Shown here: positions 28,158 through 36,838 of the stretch, one piece after another | How positions within the stretch are numbered: the stretch's first letter is position 1 | How the letters are laid out: each line of letters starts with the position of its first letter | NCBI RefSeq assembly: GCF_002837185.1 | Contig: NZ_KZ477993.1 | Span: 62,001 to 126,000 of the forward strand | DNA length: 64,000 bases | From: Pseudomonas fluorescens | Lineage (GTDB): Bacteria; Pseudomonadota; Gammaproteobacteria; Pseudomonadales; Pseudomonadaceae | Reading direction: 5' to 3' | Notes under the pieces: generated by a model | Database searches by the model: none | Told to the model about the DNA's origin: nothing | What the model saw: the letters and a program-made list of their open reading frames with translations, nothing else | Program-made: the position numbers and the translations under genes

Positions 28158-28187
28158 GTTTAACTTGAACGTTCGTTCAAGTTAAAC
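28158..28187. promoter_or_regulatory. BetI-like operator
   Basis: Perfect 14-bp arms GTTTAACTTGAACG and CGTTCAAGTTAAAC around TT, 92 nt upstream of the choline transporter gene. The TTGAACG core resembles operators of the TetR-family repressor BetI, which controls choline uptake. No betI gene is in the window. Confidence 0.7.
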
Positions 28188-28278
28188 CGGTGGTTCGCTG
28201 CCCGCTCACAACAGGAGGCTTACCTTTGCTGAGTCCGTTATTGACAGCCACATTTCACACCTCGGGGGTGCATCGTTC

Positions 28279-30279
28279 ATGAGTGCATCGTCCACCCCAC
28301 CCAGCGGTCTGGTGCGCATGAATGCGCCCGTTTTCTACTTTGCCGCCACGGCCATTCTGCTGTTCGGCATCACTGTCATCGCTATCCCGCAACAGGCCGG
28401 TGCCTGGCTGCTGGCGGCGCAAAACTGGGCGGCCAATACGGTCGGCTGGTACTACATGCTGGCGATGACCCTGTATCTGGTCTTCGTGGTGGTCACCGCG
28501 CTATCGGGCTACGGCAAGATAAAACTCGGTGCCGACCACGACGAGCCCGAATTCAGTTACCTGTCCTGGGCCGGCATGCTGTTTGCCGCCGGGATCAGCA
28601 TCACGCTGTTTTTCTTTTGTGTGTCCGAACCGCTGACTCACCTGGTGCAACCGCCCCAGGGCGAGGCGATGAACGCTGATGCGGCGCGCCAGGCCATGCA
28701 GATCCTGTTCCTGCACTGGGGCCTGCACGGCTGGGGCGTGTTCGCGTTTGTCGGCATGGCCCTGGCATATTTCGCCTACCGGCATAACCTGCCGCTGGCA
28801 TTGCGCTCGGCGTTGTACCCGTTGATCGGCAAGCGCATCAATGGCCCGATCGGTTACGCGGTGGATGGCTTTGGCATCATTGCCACGGTGTTCGGCCTGG
28901 GCGCCGACATGGGCTTTGGCGTGCTGCACCTCAACTCCGGCCTGGATTACCTGTTCGGCATCGCCCATACGCAGTGGATCCAGGTGGGCTTGATCACCTT
29001 GATGATGGGCGCAGCGATCATCGTTGCGGTGGCCGGTGTCGACAAGGGTGTGCGGGTGATGTCCGACATCAACATGCTGCTGGCCTGCGCGCTGCTGCTG
29101 TTCGTGTTGTTTGCCGGGCCCACTCAGCACCTGCTCAATACCTTGATCCAGAACATCGGCGACTACCTCGGTGCGCTGCCGACCAAGAGTTTCGACGTAT
29201 ACGCCTACGACAAACCCAGTGACTGGCTGGGCGGTTGGACGGTGTTCTACTGGGCCTGGTGGATTGCATGGTCGCCGTTCGTGGGCCTGTTCATCGCGCG
29301 GATTTCCCGTGGTCGCACCATCCGCGAATTCGTGTTTGGCGTGCTGCTGATCCCGCTGGGTTTCACCCTGGCGTGGATGTCGATCTTCGGTAACAGCGCC
29401 ATCGACCAGGTGCTCAACCATGGCATGACCGCCTTGGGCCAGTCGGCCATTGATGAACCGTCGATGAGCCTGTACCTGCTGCTGGAAACCTACCCGTGGA
29501 GTAAAACCGTGATTGCTGTCACGGTATTTATCAGCTTTGTGTTCTTCGTGACCTCGGCGGACTCAGGCACGGTGGTGCTGTCGACCCTGTCGTCCAAAGG
29601 CGGCAACGCCGATGAAGACGGGCCGAAATGGCTGCGCGTGTTCTGGGGCGCGATGACCGCCCTGGTCACCAGCGCCTTGCTGTTTGCCGGCAGTATCGAT
29701 TCGTTGAAATCAGCGGTCGTGCTGACCTCGCTGCCGTTCTCGCTGATCCTGTTGCTGATGATGTGGGGGCTGCACAAGGCGTTCTATCTGGAATCGCAAA
29801 AGCAGATCGCCCAGTTGCATTCGCTGGCGCCGATTTCAGCGTCGCGCAAAGGCCGTGGCGGCTGGCGACAGCGTTTGAGCCAGGCCGTGCACTTCCCCTC
29901 GCGGGATGAGGTGTACCGCTTCCTCGAGTCGACGGTGCGCCCGGCGATCGAAGAAGTGACGGCTGTGTTTGTCGAGAAGGGCCTGAACGTGGTCACCCAG
30001 CCGGACCCGGCCAACGACAGCGTCAGCCTGGAAATCGGCCATGGCGAGGAGCATCCGTTCATCTACCAGGTGCAGATGCGTGGCTATTTCACGCCGTCGT
30101 TCGCCCGTGGCGGCATGGGTTCCAAAGAGATCAACAACCGCCGTTACTATCGCGCCGAAGTGCACCTGCGTGAGGGCAGCCAGGATTACGACCTGGTGGG
30201 CTACACCAAGGAGCAGATCATCAACGACATTCTCGACCAGTACGAGCGGCACCTGCAGTTCCTGCATCTGGTGCGCTGA
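28279..30279 (+). CDS. betT: BCCT-family choline/betaine transporter (BetT type)
   Basis: A 666-residue transporter with 12 predicted membrane helices. The BCCT signature is WTVFYWAWWIAWSPFVGLF, with substrate tryptophans. The C-terminal cytoplasmic tail is about 150 residues long, a feature of osmotically regulated BetT proteins. A BetI-like operator lies upstream, consistent with choline as substrate. The start chosen lacks a strong ribosome site; an in-frame ATG (MNAPVFYFA) 14 codons later is an alternative. Confidence 0.87.
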   Translation: MSASSTPPSGLVRMNAPVFYFAATAILLFGITVIAIPQQAGAWLLAAQNWAANTVGWYYMLAMTLYLVFVVVTALSGYGKIKLGADHDEPEFSYLSWAGMLFAAGISITLFFFCVSEPLTHLVQPPQGEAMNADAARQAMQILFLHWGLHGWGVFAFVGMALAYFAYRHNLPLALRSALYPLIGKRINGPIGYAVDGFGIIATVFGLGADMGFGVLHLNSGLDYLFGIAHTQWIQVGLITLMMGAAIIVAVAGVDKGVRVMSDINMLLACALLLFVLFAGPTQHLLNTLIQNIGDYLGALPTKSFDVYAYDKPSDWLGGWTVFYWAWWIAWSPFVGLFIARISRGRTIREFVFGVLLIPLGFTLAWMSIFGNSAIDQVLNHGMTALGQSAIDEPSMSLYLLLETYPWSKTVIAVTVFISFVFFVTSADSGTVVLSTLSSKGGNADEDGPKWLRVFWGAMTALVTSALLFAGSIDSLKSAVVLTSLPFSLILLLMMWGLHKAFYLESQKQIAQLHSLAPISASRKGRGGWRQRLSQAVHFPSRDEVYRFLESTVRPAIEEVTAVFVEKGLNVVTQPDPANDSVSLEIGHGEEHPFIYQVQMRGYFTPSFARGGMGSKEINNRRYYRAEVHLREGSQDYDLVGYTKEQIINDILDQYERHLQFLHLVR

Positions 30280-30370
30280 TTCGGCTGAGCAAATGTAGGC
30301 AATAGCGTTCCTCTCAAGCAGGTCTTTGCTGTAAAAGGGAAAGGCAGACTTAAGCGATTAAGCGGGTTGA

Positions 30371-30402
30371 AAGGCCTGGGAATAACCTTATTCCCAGGCC
30401 TT
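30371..30402. promoter_or_regulatory. 32-nt perfect palindrome between betT and the aldo/keto reductase
   Basis: AAGGCCTGGGAATAA and its complement, 15-bp arms around CC, ending 27 nt before the downstream start codon. The T content after it is weak (TTATTTG), so it could be a terminator for betT or an operator for the reductase gene. Confidence 0.6.
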
Positions 30403-30429
30403 ATTTGCCCCAAGCCCAGAGAGGACTCG

Positions 30430-31467
30430 ATGAAGTACATTGCTGCCGAAAACCGTTATGAATCTATTCCTTATCGCCGCGTAGGCCGCAGTGGGCTGGT
30501 GCTGCCGGCACTGTCCCTGGGGCTGTGGCACAACTTTGGCGACAGCACCCCGATCGCCACCCAGCGCGCTCTGCTGCGCACCGCGTTCGACCTGGGCATC
30601 AATCACTTCGACCTGGCCAATAACTACGGCCCTCCCTACGGCAGCGCCGAGATCAACTTCGGCCGTTTGCTGCGCGAAGATTTCAAGCACTACCGCGATG
30701 AGCTGATCATCTCCAGCAAGGCCGGCTGGGACATGTGGCCCGGTCCTTATGGCCAGGGTGGCGGTTCGCGCAAATACGTGCTGGCCAGCCTGGACCAGAG
30801 CCTGCAGCGCCTTGGTGTCGATTATGTGGATATCTTCTACTCACACCGTTTCGACGCCGACACCCCATTGGAAGAGACCGCCAGTGCGCTGGCTACCGCT
30901 GTTCAGCAGGGCAAGGCGTTGTACATCGGTATTTCGTCATACTCCGGCGTAAAAACCCGTGAGATGGCAGCGCTGCTCAAAGAGTGGAAAGTGCCGCTGT
31001 TGATTCACCAGCCGGCCTACAACCTGCTCAACCGTTGGGTGGAAAAAGACCTGCTCGACACCACCGAAGAGCTCGGCGCCGGCGTGATTGCCTTCACGCC
31101 CCTGGCGCAAGGCTTGCTCACCGATAAATACCTCAACGGCATACCGGCCGATGCCCGGGTGAATCGGCCGGGGGGAGGCTCGCTGCAGGCCCAACACCTG
31201 TCCGAGGAGAACATTGCCCACGTTCGCGCCCTGAATGAGATCGCTCAGCGTCGCGGCCAGAGCCTGGCGCAATTGGCGTTGGCCTGGACCCTGCGGGATC
31301 CAAGGGTGACCAGCGCGCTGATCGGTGCCAGCCGGCCGGAGCAGATCATCGAGAACGTCGGGGCGTTGAAGAACCTGAGCTTCAGCGCTGAAGAGCTGGC
31401 GCAGATCGATCGGTTCGCCCAGGAAGGCGGGATCAATCTGTGGGAAAAACCGTCAATGGCTGAGTAA
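30430..31467 (+). CDS. Aldo/keto reductase (GPR/YghZ type)
   Basis: A 345-residue NADPH-dependent aldo/keto reductase. The catalytic tetrad is visible in FDLANNYGPPYG (Asp, Tyr), IISSKAG (Lys) and FYSHRFD (His). The length and DMWPGPYGQGGGSRKYVLAS match the L-glyceraldehyde 3-phosphate reductase subfamily (YghZ). The start at 30430 is preferred over 30367 because GAGAGGA lies 5-10 nt before it and the earlier start runs through the palindrome. It stands alone after betT. Confidence 0.9.
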   Translation: MKYIAAENRYESIPYRRVGRSGLVLPALSLGLWHNFGDSTPIATQRALLRTAFDLGINHFDLANNYGPPYGSAEINFGRLLREDFKHYRDELIISSKAGWDMWPGPYGQGGGSRKYVLASLDQSLQRLGVDYVDIFYSHRFDADTPLEETASALATAVQQGKALYIGISSYSGVKTREMAALLKEWKVPLLIHQPAYNLLNRWVEKDLLDTTEELGAGVIAFTPLAQGLLTDKYLNGIPADARVNRPGGGSLQAQHLSEENIAHVRALNEIAQRRGQSLAQLALAWTLRDPRVTSALIGASRPEQIIENVGALKNLSFSAEELAQIDRFAQEGGINLWEKPSMAE

Positions 31468-31469
31468 TG

Positions 31470-31522
31470 GCAGCGTGCCTGCTCGCTAGGGGTGCTGACC
31501 TTTATCGTGGCAGGCACACTGC
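31470..31522. terminator. Bidirectional hairpin between convergent genes
   Basis: GCAGCGTGCCTGC pairs with GCAGGCACACTGC (one mismatch), loop 27 nt, followed by CTTTT. It lies between the reductase stop and the effector-like gene stop. Confidence 0.5.
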
Positions 31523-31532
31523 AGCTTTTCGC

Positions 31533-32450
31533 TCATCGTAGGGTTAGCACTCGCCGCGCATGTTGGAAGCCCGACTCAGACAACTTGACCTTATTTCCGT
31601 AAAGGTCTGCATAACCGTCAATCACGGCGACTGAGTGTGTCGCGTCTGCTACGGTACCCAGCCCCCCTTTTGCCAGTTGAGCCGGGTTGGTCCAGCGCCG
31701 TTTGGCATTTAAGCCCAGGCGCATAGTGGCATCCCCCGGTATCTCGCCGTCATTCAATGAAGCCATTGCATCTTCGAAACTGCGCCTGGCGGTGCCTTCG
31801 TGGTTTTTCATCTGAGCTCGCTTGGCGCTGGCGGCATACAGGAAAACTGCGTCCTTGAGTACGTCCGGGTCAGCGCCCTCAAAGTTGCTGCCGTTCCTCG
31901 CCAGCTTTAACTCTTCGTGCGATATGTGCAGTTTGAACATGTCCTGCATGGTCACGTCGAACCCCGTTTTTGTAGGCGTTATCTGTTTGAAAATGCCCTG
32001 CGGGTTATGGCCGTATTTCATCATCGCCAGCTTGATCGCCGACACCGTGACACAATTGCCTTCGGCGCCCTGCCAGAAACCTCGCCAGATATCGTTGGGC
32101 TTGGTGCCGATCGGCACCGAAGATATAAATGGGCTCTCGTCAGAGTGTGGCTTGTTCAGAGGGTTGATATTGGGAAAAGGGGCTGGCGAATCGCGATCAA
32201 CCTGATGAGGCACTGCGTCAACCGCAGGCGCAACAGGGCTGGCGCGCTGTATGAGGGTGTTGAGAAGGGTGGTCAGTGAGTTCAGTTGTTGAACGATAGA
32301 CGTGTATAGGTCTCGGTTGTTTTCCGGGCCGGCCGCGACGGGTGTTTCCATCGGTGCCTTGACGTTCGGCTTCACGCCTGCACCCGCGTAGAGACTGGAA
32401 GGTATTGAAGGATTAAGCGCTGCAGTGCCGCTGGCAGTGTTGAGTAACAT
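31533..32450 (-). CDS. Effector-like protein with intact Cys/His protease-like domain
   Basis: A 305-residue protein with no signal peptide or membrane helix. The first about 120 residues are rich in Ser, Thr, Pro and Asn, with one amphipathic helix (51-69), as in type III effectors. The domain begins WQGAEGNCVTVSAIKLAM, with Cys 133; the QGxxGNC pattern recalls calpain and papain-fold motifs. THSVAVIDGY supplies His 272 and Asp 278. The same domain occurs twice in the upstream gene. GAGG 6 nt before the ATG supports the start, and it lies 36 nt after the 547-residue gene in the same operon. The best guess is a HrpK/HopB-related or calpain-like domain; not verified. Confidence 0.7.
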   Translation of the reverse strand: MLLNTASGTAALNPSIPSSLYAGAGVKPNVKAPMETPVAAGPENNRDLYTSIVQQLNSLTTLLNTLIQRASPVAPAVDAVPHQVDRDSPAPFPNINPLNKPHSDESPFISSVPIGTKPNDIWRGFWQGAEGNCVTVSAIKLAMMKYGHNPQGIFKQITPTKTGFDVTMQDMFKLHISHEELKLARNGSNFEGADPDVLKDAVFLYAASAKRAQMKNHEGTARRSFEDAMASLNDGEIPGDATMRLGLNAKRRWTNPAQLAKGGLGTVADATHSVAVIDGYADLYGNKVKLSESGFQHARRVLTLR

Positions 32451-32486
32451 AGGCCGCCTCGTATTCAGTCAGTGTGAGTGAGCGAT

Positions 32487-34130
32487 TCAGTGATGGTCGA
32501 GTACGTAGCCGTGCCCGTCATAAGGCAGGTATTGATGCGCCTTTTCATTGCCCAGGACCAAGCCAAAACCGTACAGAAACCCGACGCTATCCTGGTCTTC
32601 CAGTTCGCTCACATGGACATGGCGCATATGGCCGATCATGCCGATATTTTCCAGGATAGGTTTGATATGCCGGCCATTCTGGACCGCATCACTGAGGGCC
32701 GTCTCGAAGTCGGACATTACCTCCGGATCTTCATGTTCCAACTGGTGACGTTTGGTAAAAGCCGCAAACATGAAGTTGGCGTCCTTTATCATCTCGCTGT
32801 CGTCACCGGACAGTTTCAAGGCTTGCCCGGCCCGCTGTATCTCCTGGCGAGAAACATGCACTTCATAACCATCTTTCATGGTCACGTCATAGCCGTCACC
32901 TGCAGCGGCAACCCGTTGAAAGCAATCGGTGGGGCTTTGTCCGAACTTCATCATCATCAGTTTTATTGCGTCAACATAGGCGGCCGTTTCGCGAAACTCG
33001 CCAAAGTCCCGGGGTGTGTCACTGAAGCCAGTCAATATATTGACTGGACGTTCACCGTTTCTCTTCGAAGAGATATCCGGCATCGCCTCAGGCGAGGGAG
33101 GGCCGGGCGGTGCCGCAAGGGGTTTGACGTTGGTTTGCGGGGGGGAAGGCGGAACCTGTGCAGGGCGTGAGTCAATGGATGGATCCTTCATGTCATCCCG
33201 TCTGTTGGTGACGGGTGAATCCGATAGTACGTAGGCCTGCTTTTTCAGCCTTAACCTGGAAGGTGTCCCGTGGAAATCCTCGTGACCATCGACAACCAGC
33301 ATGGATTCCCCATTCGAGACAACCGTTACACCCAGTTTCTGACCCGTGCCAAGTGACTCAGACTTAACCTCTTTCATATGGTGTTCCAGGCCCATGAGCT
33401 TCAATACGCTGCTGGCATGTTCGCCCTTGTTTGTATTGCGCATGGCCATGGGATAACTCGCCTGTTCTGCGGGGTCACTACTTTCGAGCTGTTTTCGCTT
33501 GACCAGGGTCGCGTACAGAAAGTTGGCGTCTTTCAACATGTCCTCGTTGCCCAGCAGTTGTGAACCTGCCTTCGCAAGGTCCAGCTCTTTATGCGTGATG
33601 AATAATTTGAAGCCATCTTTCATCGTCACATTGAACCCGGTGTCCAGAGGGGTGACTTGAGCGTAAATATCGGTTGGACTTTGACCAAAGTGCTGCATGG
33701 CCAACTTGATCCCCGCGACATGGGAACTGTGTGGTGTGGTCAGTGAGCGGTAAGTAACATGGGGGGAGAAAAACAGGCCACCTAACACGTCGTCGGGTTT
33801 TTGTTTGTCCTTTTTATTTGAAAGGTACTCCGTGCTGTCAGTGCGCACCGTCGAGTGGGTCGTCGCTGCAACGATTGCTGGCCTGTCAGGCTTGACGGGC
33901 TTGGCATCCTGGGCGTCCTGGGCCTTCTGGAGCGTATTCATCAACTTTGTCAGCTCGCTTAACATGGCGAGCAAATCTTCACGCCGGTAGGGCGCGGCGG
34001 TGGACGGTGTCAGTGTTTCAAGTGTTGTGCCTGTGGCTGAAGGGGCGGGTTCAGCAGGTGGTTTATTTGTCGATTCATGAGGCTGTGGCGCAAAAGCTGT
34101 CAGCCACGGCGATAGGGTTGAGATATTCAT
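32487..34130 (-). CDS. Effector-like protein with two degenerate copies of the same domain
   Basis: A 547-residue protein. Residues 1-125 are disordered and S/T/P-rich with a helix at 50-72, matching the N-terminal layout of the downstream protein. Domain 1 (about 125-300) reads SSHVAGIKLAM with Ser 135 at the Cys position and Glu 275 at the His position. A proline-rich linker (320-360) follows. Domain 2 (about 365-547) reads TAAYVDAIKLMMMKFG with Ala 383 for Cys but keeps His 532. Both keep [G]Y/FDVTMKDG and KDANF.[FY]A...KR. It looks like a tandem pseudo-enzyme. A hrp box lies 60 nt upstream of the start. Confidence 0.7.
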   Translation of the reverse strand: MNISTLSPWLTAFAPQPHESTNKPPAEPAPSATGTTLETLTPSTAAPYRREDLLAMLSELTKLMNTLQKAQDAQDAKPVKPDRPAIVAATTHSTVRTDSTEYLSNKKDKQKPDDVLGGLFFSPHVTYRSLTTPHSSHVAGIKLAMQHFGQSPTDIYAQVTPLDTGFNVTMKDGFKLFITHKELDLAKAGSQLLGNEDMLKDANFLYATLVKRKQLESSDPAEQASYPMAMRNTNKGEHASSVLKLMGLEHHMKEVKSESLGTGQKLGVTVVSNGESMLVVDGHEDFHGTPSRLRLKKQAYVLSDSPVTNRRDDMKDPSIDSRPAQVPPSPPQTNVKPLAAPPGPPSPEAMPDISSKRNGERPVNILTGFSDTPRDFGEFRETAAYVDAIKLMMMKFGQSPTDCFQRVAAAGDGYDVTMKDGYEVHVSRQEIQRAGQALKLSGDDSEMIKDANFMFAAFTKRHQLEHEDPEVMSDFETALSDAVQNGRHIKPILENIGMIGHMRHVHVSELEDQDSVGFLYGFGLVLGNEKAHQYLPYDGHGYVLDHH

Positions 34131-34190
34131 TTAAGCACTCAATGGATTCACGTTAAGGGGTCACTGCGCAGGCGTTTTAGACGCATGATG

Positions 34191-34219
34191 TCAGTGGTGA
34201 GCCTTACCTTGTGCGTTCC
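34191..34219 (-). promoter_or_regulatory. hrp box (HrpL-type ECF sigma promoter)
   Basis: On the minus strand the sequence is GGAACG, 16 nt, then CCACTGA. The consensus is GGAACC-N15/16-CCACNNA, so there is one mismatch and ideal spacing. It ends 60 nt before the start codon of the 547-residue gene, a typical distance for effector operons. Confidence 0.72.
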
Positions 34220-34359
34220 TGAACGTGAGCGCTTGACGAGTTACAGAGCGTTTCGTGAGCCACATTTTTCCATAGGAAAAATCTTGAAATTAACGAGGTT
34301 TTCGCCATTCGAACGCAACGGTGCAGGGGCGACGCGAATCGCCATCCGAGGCGGTTGGA

Positions 34360-35196
34360 TTAAAACGGCGCATCGCCCAGGATGGTTGCCCGATGCATGA
34401 CGCGGCGCTGTGGACGGTAGTCATCCACCGCGTAATGCTGGGTCACGCGATTGTCCCAGAACGCCACGTCATTTTCCTGCCAGCGCCAGCGAATGGTGAA
34501 CTCTGGGCGGGTGGCGTGAGCAAACAGCAGCTTGAGAATCGCCTCGCTTTCGGCCGGTTCCAGTTCATTGATGCGGGTGGTGAAGCCGTCGTTGACGAAC
34601 AGCGATTTTCGGCCGCTGACGGGGTGTGTGCGGATCACCGGGTGTGACAGCGGCGGGTTTTTCCGACGGGTTTCTTCCCAGCGCGCCAGATCGTCGGCGC
34701 TGTTGCCAAAACGCTCCAGCGGGAAGGACTTGGTGAAATCGTGGGTGGCGGTGAGCCCATTGAGCAACGCCTTGAGTGGCTCGGACAGCGCGTCATAGGC
34801 CGAAATCCCGCTGGCCCACAAGGTATCGCCACCAAACGCCGGCAACAGCTTGGCACTGAGCACCGCGCCGAGGGCAGGTGTGGGCAGGAAGGTCACGTCG
34901 GTGTGCCACACGGCGTTGTCACGCACATCGGTCACGGCGGTGTCGAGGATCAGCACTTCGGGCTGTTCCGGCACGTTGGGGTAGATCGGGTGGATGTGCA
35001 GATCGCCGAAATTCGCCGCAAACCGTGCCTGCTGTTGCGGGGTGAGCGGCTGGTCGCGCAGGAACAGCACCGAATGCTTGAGGAGTGCTTGTTCGATCGC
35101 GTCGCGCTGTTCGGTGCTCAGCGCCCGGGTGATATCGACGCCACTGATCTGGGCGCCAAGCGCAGTGCTTAAAGGGGTAATGGTCAGGCTGCTCAT
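34360..35196 (-). CDS. tauD: Taurine dioxygenase
   Basis: A 278-residue Fe(II)/2-oxoglutarate dioxygenase that converts taurine to sulfite and aminoacetaldehyde. The iron ligands are His 98 and Asp 100 (HTDVTF) and the distal His in [14 protein letters not shown] region; the 2-oxoglutarate Arg is in the RRVMHR segment. [10 protein letters not shown] at 35196 is chosen over the longer start. It is last in tauABCD, 11 nt after tauC. Confidence 0.93.
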   Translation of the reverse strand: MSSLTITPLSTALGAQISGVDITRALSTEQRDAIEQALLKHSVLFLRDQPLTPQQQARFAANFGDLHIHPIYPNVPEQPEVLILDTAVTDVRDNAVWHTDVTFLPTPALGAVLSAKLLPAFGGDTLWASGISAYDALSEPLKALLNGLTATHDFTKSFPLERFGNSADDLARWEETRRKNPPLSHPVIRTHPVSGRKSLFVNDGFTTRINELEPAESEAILKLLFAHATRPEFTIRWRWQENDVAFWDNRVTQHYAVDDYRPQRRVMHRATILGDAPF

Positions 35197-35207
35197 TTGT
35201 TCATCAC

Positions 35208-36044
35208 TCAGTGTGCCTGGCCATGCCACGGCACTAATTTACGCTGCAGGGCGCGCAGGCCCATTTCCATGGCGAAAGCGATCAGTGCGATCACCAGGAT
35301 GCCCAGGACCACGACGTCGGTGACCAGGAACTGCGCCGCCGACTGCACCATGAAGCCCAGGCCGCTGGTGGCGGCAATCAATTCGGCGGCGACCAGGGTC
35401 GACCAGCCTACGCCCAGGCCGATACGTACCCCGGTGAGGATGTCGGGCAGGGCGCTTGGCAGGATCACATGACGAATCAGTTGGGCGCGGGTGGCGCCCA
35501 GCGACTGCGCGGCGCGCAACTTGGCCGGGTCGACAGTGCGTACGCCGGTCGCGGTGGCGATGGCAATCGGTGCAAAGATCGCCAGGTAAATCAGCAGCAC
35601 TTTGGACAACTCGCCGATACCGCACCAGATCACGATCAGCGGCAGATAGGCCAGCGGCGGGATTGGCCGGTAAAACTCGATCAGCGGGTCGAGAATGCCG
35701 CGGGCGATACGGTTGGCGCCGATGGCAATCCCCACCGGTACGGCCGTCAGCACCGCGAAACCCAGGCCCAGGCCGATGCGGCTGAGGCTCGCGCCCAGAT
35801 GCTGCCAAAGGGTCGAATCCATGTAGCCGGATGTCGCCAGCAACCAGCCTTTTTGCAGCACGGCAGAGGGCGGCGGCAGGAACAGGGGCTCGATCAAGCC
35901 GGTGGCGGTTACCGCCCACCAGATAGCGAGCAAGGCCACCAGTGTCAGTACGCTGATCCACCGTGTGCCGAGGCTGCGGCGTGCCGGAATAACCGCACGC
36001 GTCAGCGGCTTGGCCGCTGTGGCGGGAAGTTCATAGCTGCTCAT
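35208..36044 (-). CDS. tauC: Taurine ABC transporter permease
   Basis: A 278-residue permease of the TauC/SsuC family. The EAA loop is [20 protein letters not shown]. Start ATG 36044 overlaps the tauB stop as ATGA; a GTG six bases earlier is possible but less likely. [16 protein letters not shown] is characteristic of sulfonate permeases. It forms the channel of the taurine importer. Confidence 0.92.
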   Translation of the reverse strand: MSSYELPATAAKPLTRAVIPARRSLGTRWISVLTLVALLAIWWAVTATGLIEPLFLPPPSAVLQKGWLLATSGYMDSTLWQHLGASLSRIGLGLGFAVLTAVPVGIAIGANRIARGILDPLIEFYRPIPPLAYLPLIVIWCGIGELSKVLLIYLAIFAPIAIATATGVRTVDPAKLRAAQSLGATRAQLIRHVILPSALPDILTGVRIGLGVGWSTLVAAELIAATSGLGFMVQSAAQFLVTDVVVLGILVIALIAFAMEMGLRALQRKLVPWHGQAH

Positions 36045-36820
36045 GCGCACACCTGCCGTTGCGAGAACACTTTGCCCAGTACGTGTTCGCGGGTTTCGAT
36101 AAAACGCGGGTCGGACTTGATCGCCCGTGCCGATTCGCCGGCCGCGTAGCGTTGGCCAAAATCCAGCTGCAGGCGCTCGACGATCTGGCCGGGGTTGGGC
36201 GCCAGCAGGATCAAGTCCGTGGCGAGGAACACCGCTTCTTCGATGTCATGGGTGATCAGAAACACCGGCTTGGCCGTGCGCCGCCAGACTTGCAGCAGCA
36301 GTTCCTGCATCTGTTCGCGGGTGAAGGCATCGAGGGCGCCGAACGGCTCGTCCATCAGCAGTACGCGAGGGTCGGCCGCCAGGGCGCGAGCGAGGCCGAC
36401 GCGTTGCTTCTGGCCGCCGGAGAGTTGCCAGATGCGCCGGCTGTCGAAGCCGCTCAGGTCCACCAGCGCGAGCATTTCCCGGGCGCGCGCTTCACGTTGC
36501 GCCTTCGGCACGCCGGCCAGTTCCAGGCCGAAGGCGACGTTGGCCAGTACGTCCTGCCAGGGCAGCAGGGCATCGTCCTGGAACACCACGCCACGTTCGG
36601 CGCCGGGACCTTTGACCGGCACGCCATCGAGGGTGATACGCCCGGCCGACGGTTCGACAAAGCCGGCAATCAGGTTCAACAGCGAAGTCTTGCCACTGCC
36701 GGAGGGGCCCAGGGCCACCAGCAATTGCCGGGGACCAAGCTCAAGTGAAATATCCGCCAGTACCGGTTCCGGGGCGCCTGGGTACTGTGCGCTGATGCGC
36801 TCCAGCTGTAGCAAGGCCAT
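36041..36820 (-). CDS. tauB: Taurine ABC transporter ATP-binding protein
   Basis: A 259-residue ATPase with Walker [12 protein letters not shown], signature LSGGQKQR, Walker [18 protein letters not shown] and H-loop ITHDIEEA. The [11 protein letters not shown] stretch is typical of the nitrate/sulfonate/taurine class. It lies 18 nt after tauA and overlaps tauC by 4 nt. Confidence 0.93.
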   Translation of the reverse strand: MALLQLERISAQYPGAPEPVLADISLELGPRQLLVALGPSGSGKTSLLNLIAGFVEPSAGRITLDGVPVKGPGAERGVVFQDDALLPWQDVLANVAFGLELAGVPKAQREARAREMLALVDLSGFDSRRIWQLSGGQKQRVGLARALAADPRVLLMDEPFGALDAFTREQMQELLLQVWRRTAKPVFLITHDIEEAVFLATDLILLAPNPGQIVERLQLDFGQRYAAGESARAIKSDPRFIETREHVLGKVFSQRQVCA

Positions 36821-36838
36821 TGCGATGAACTCCTTGAA

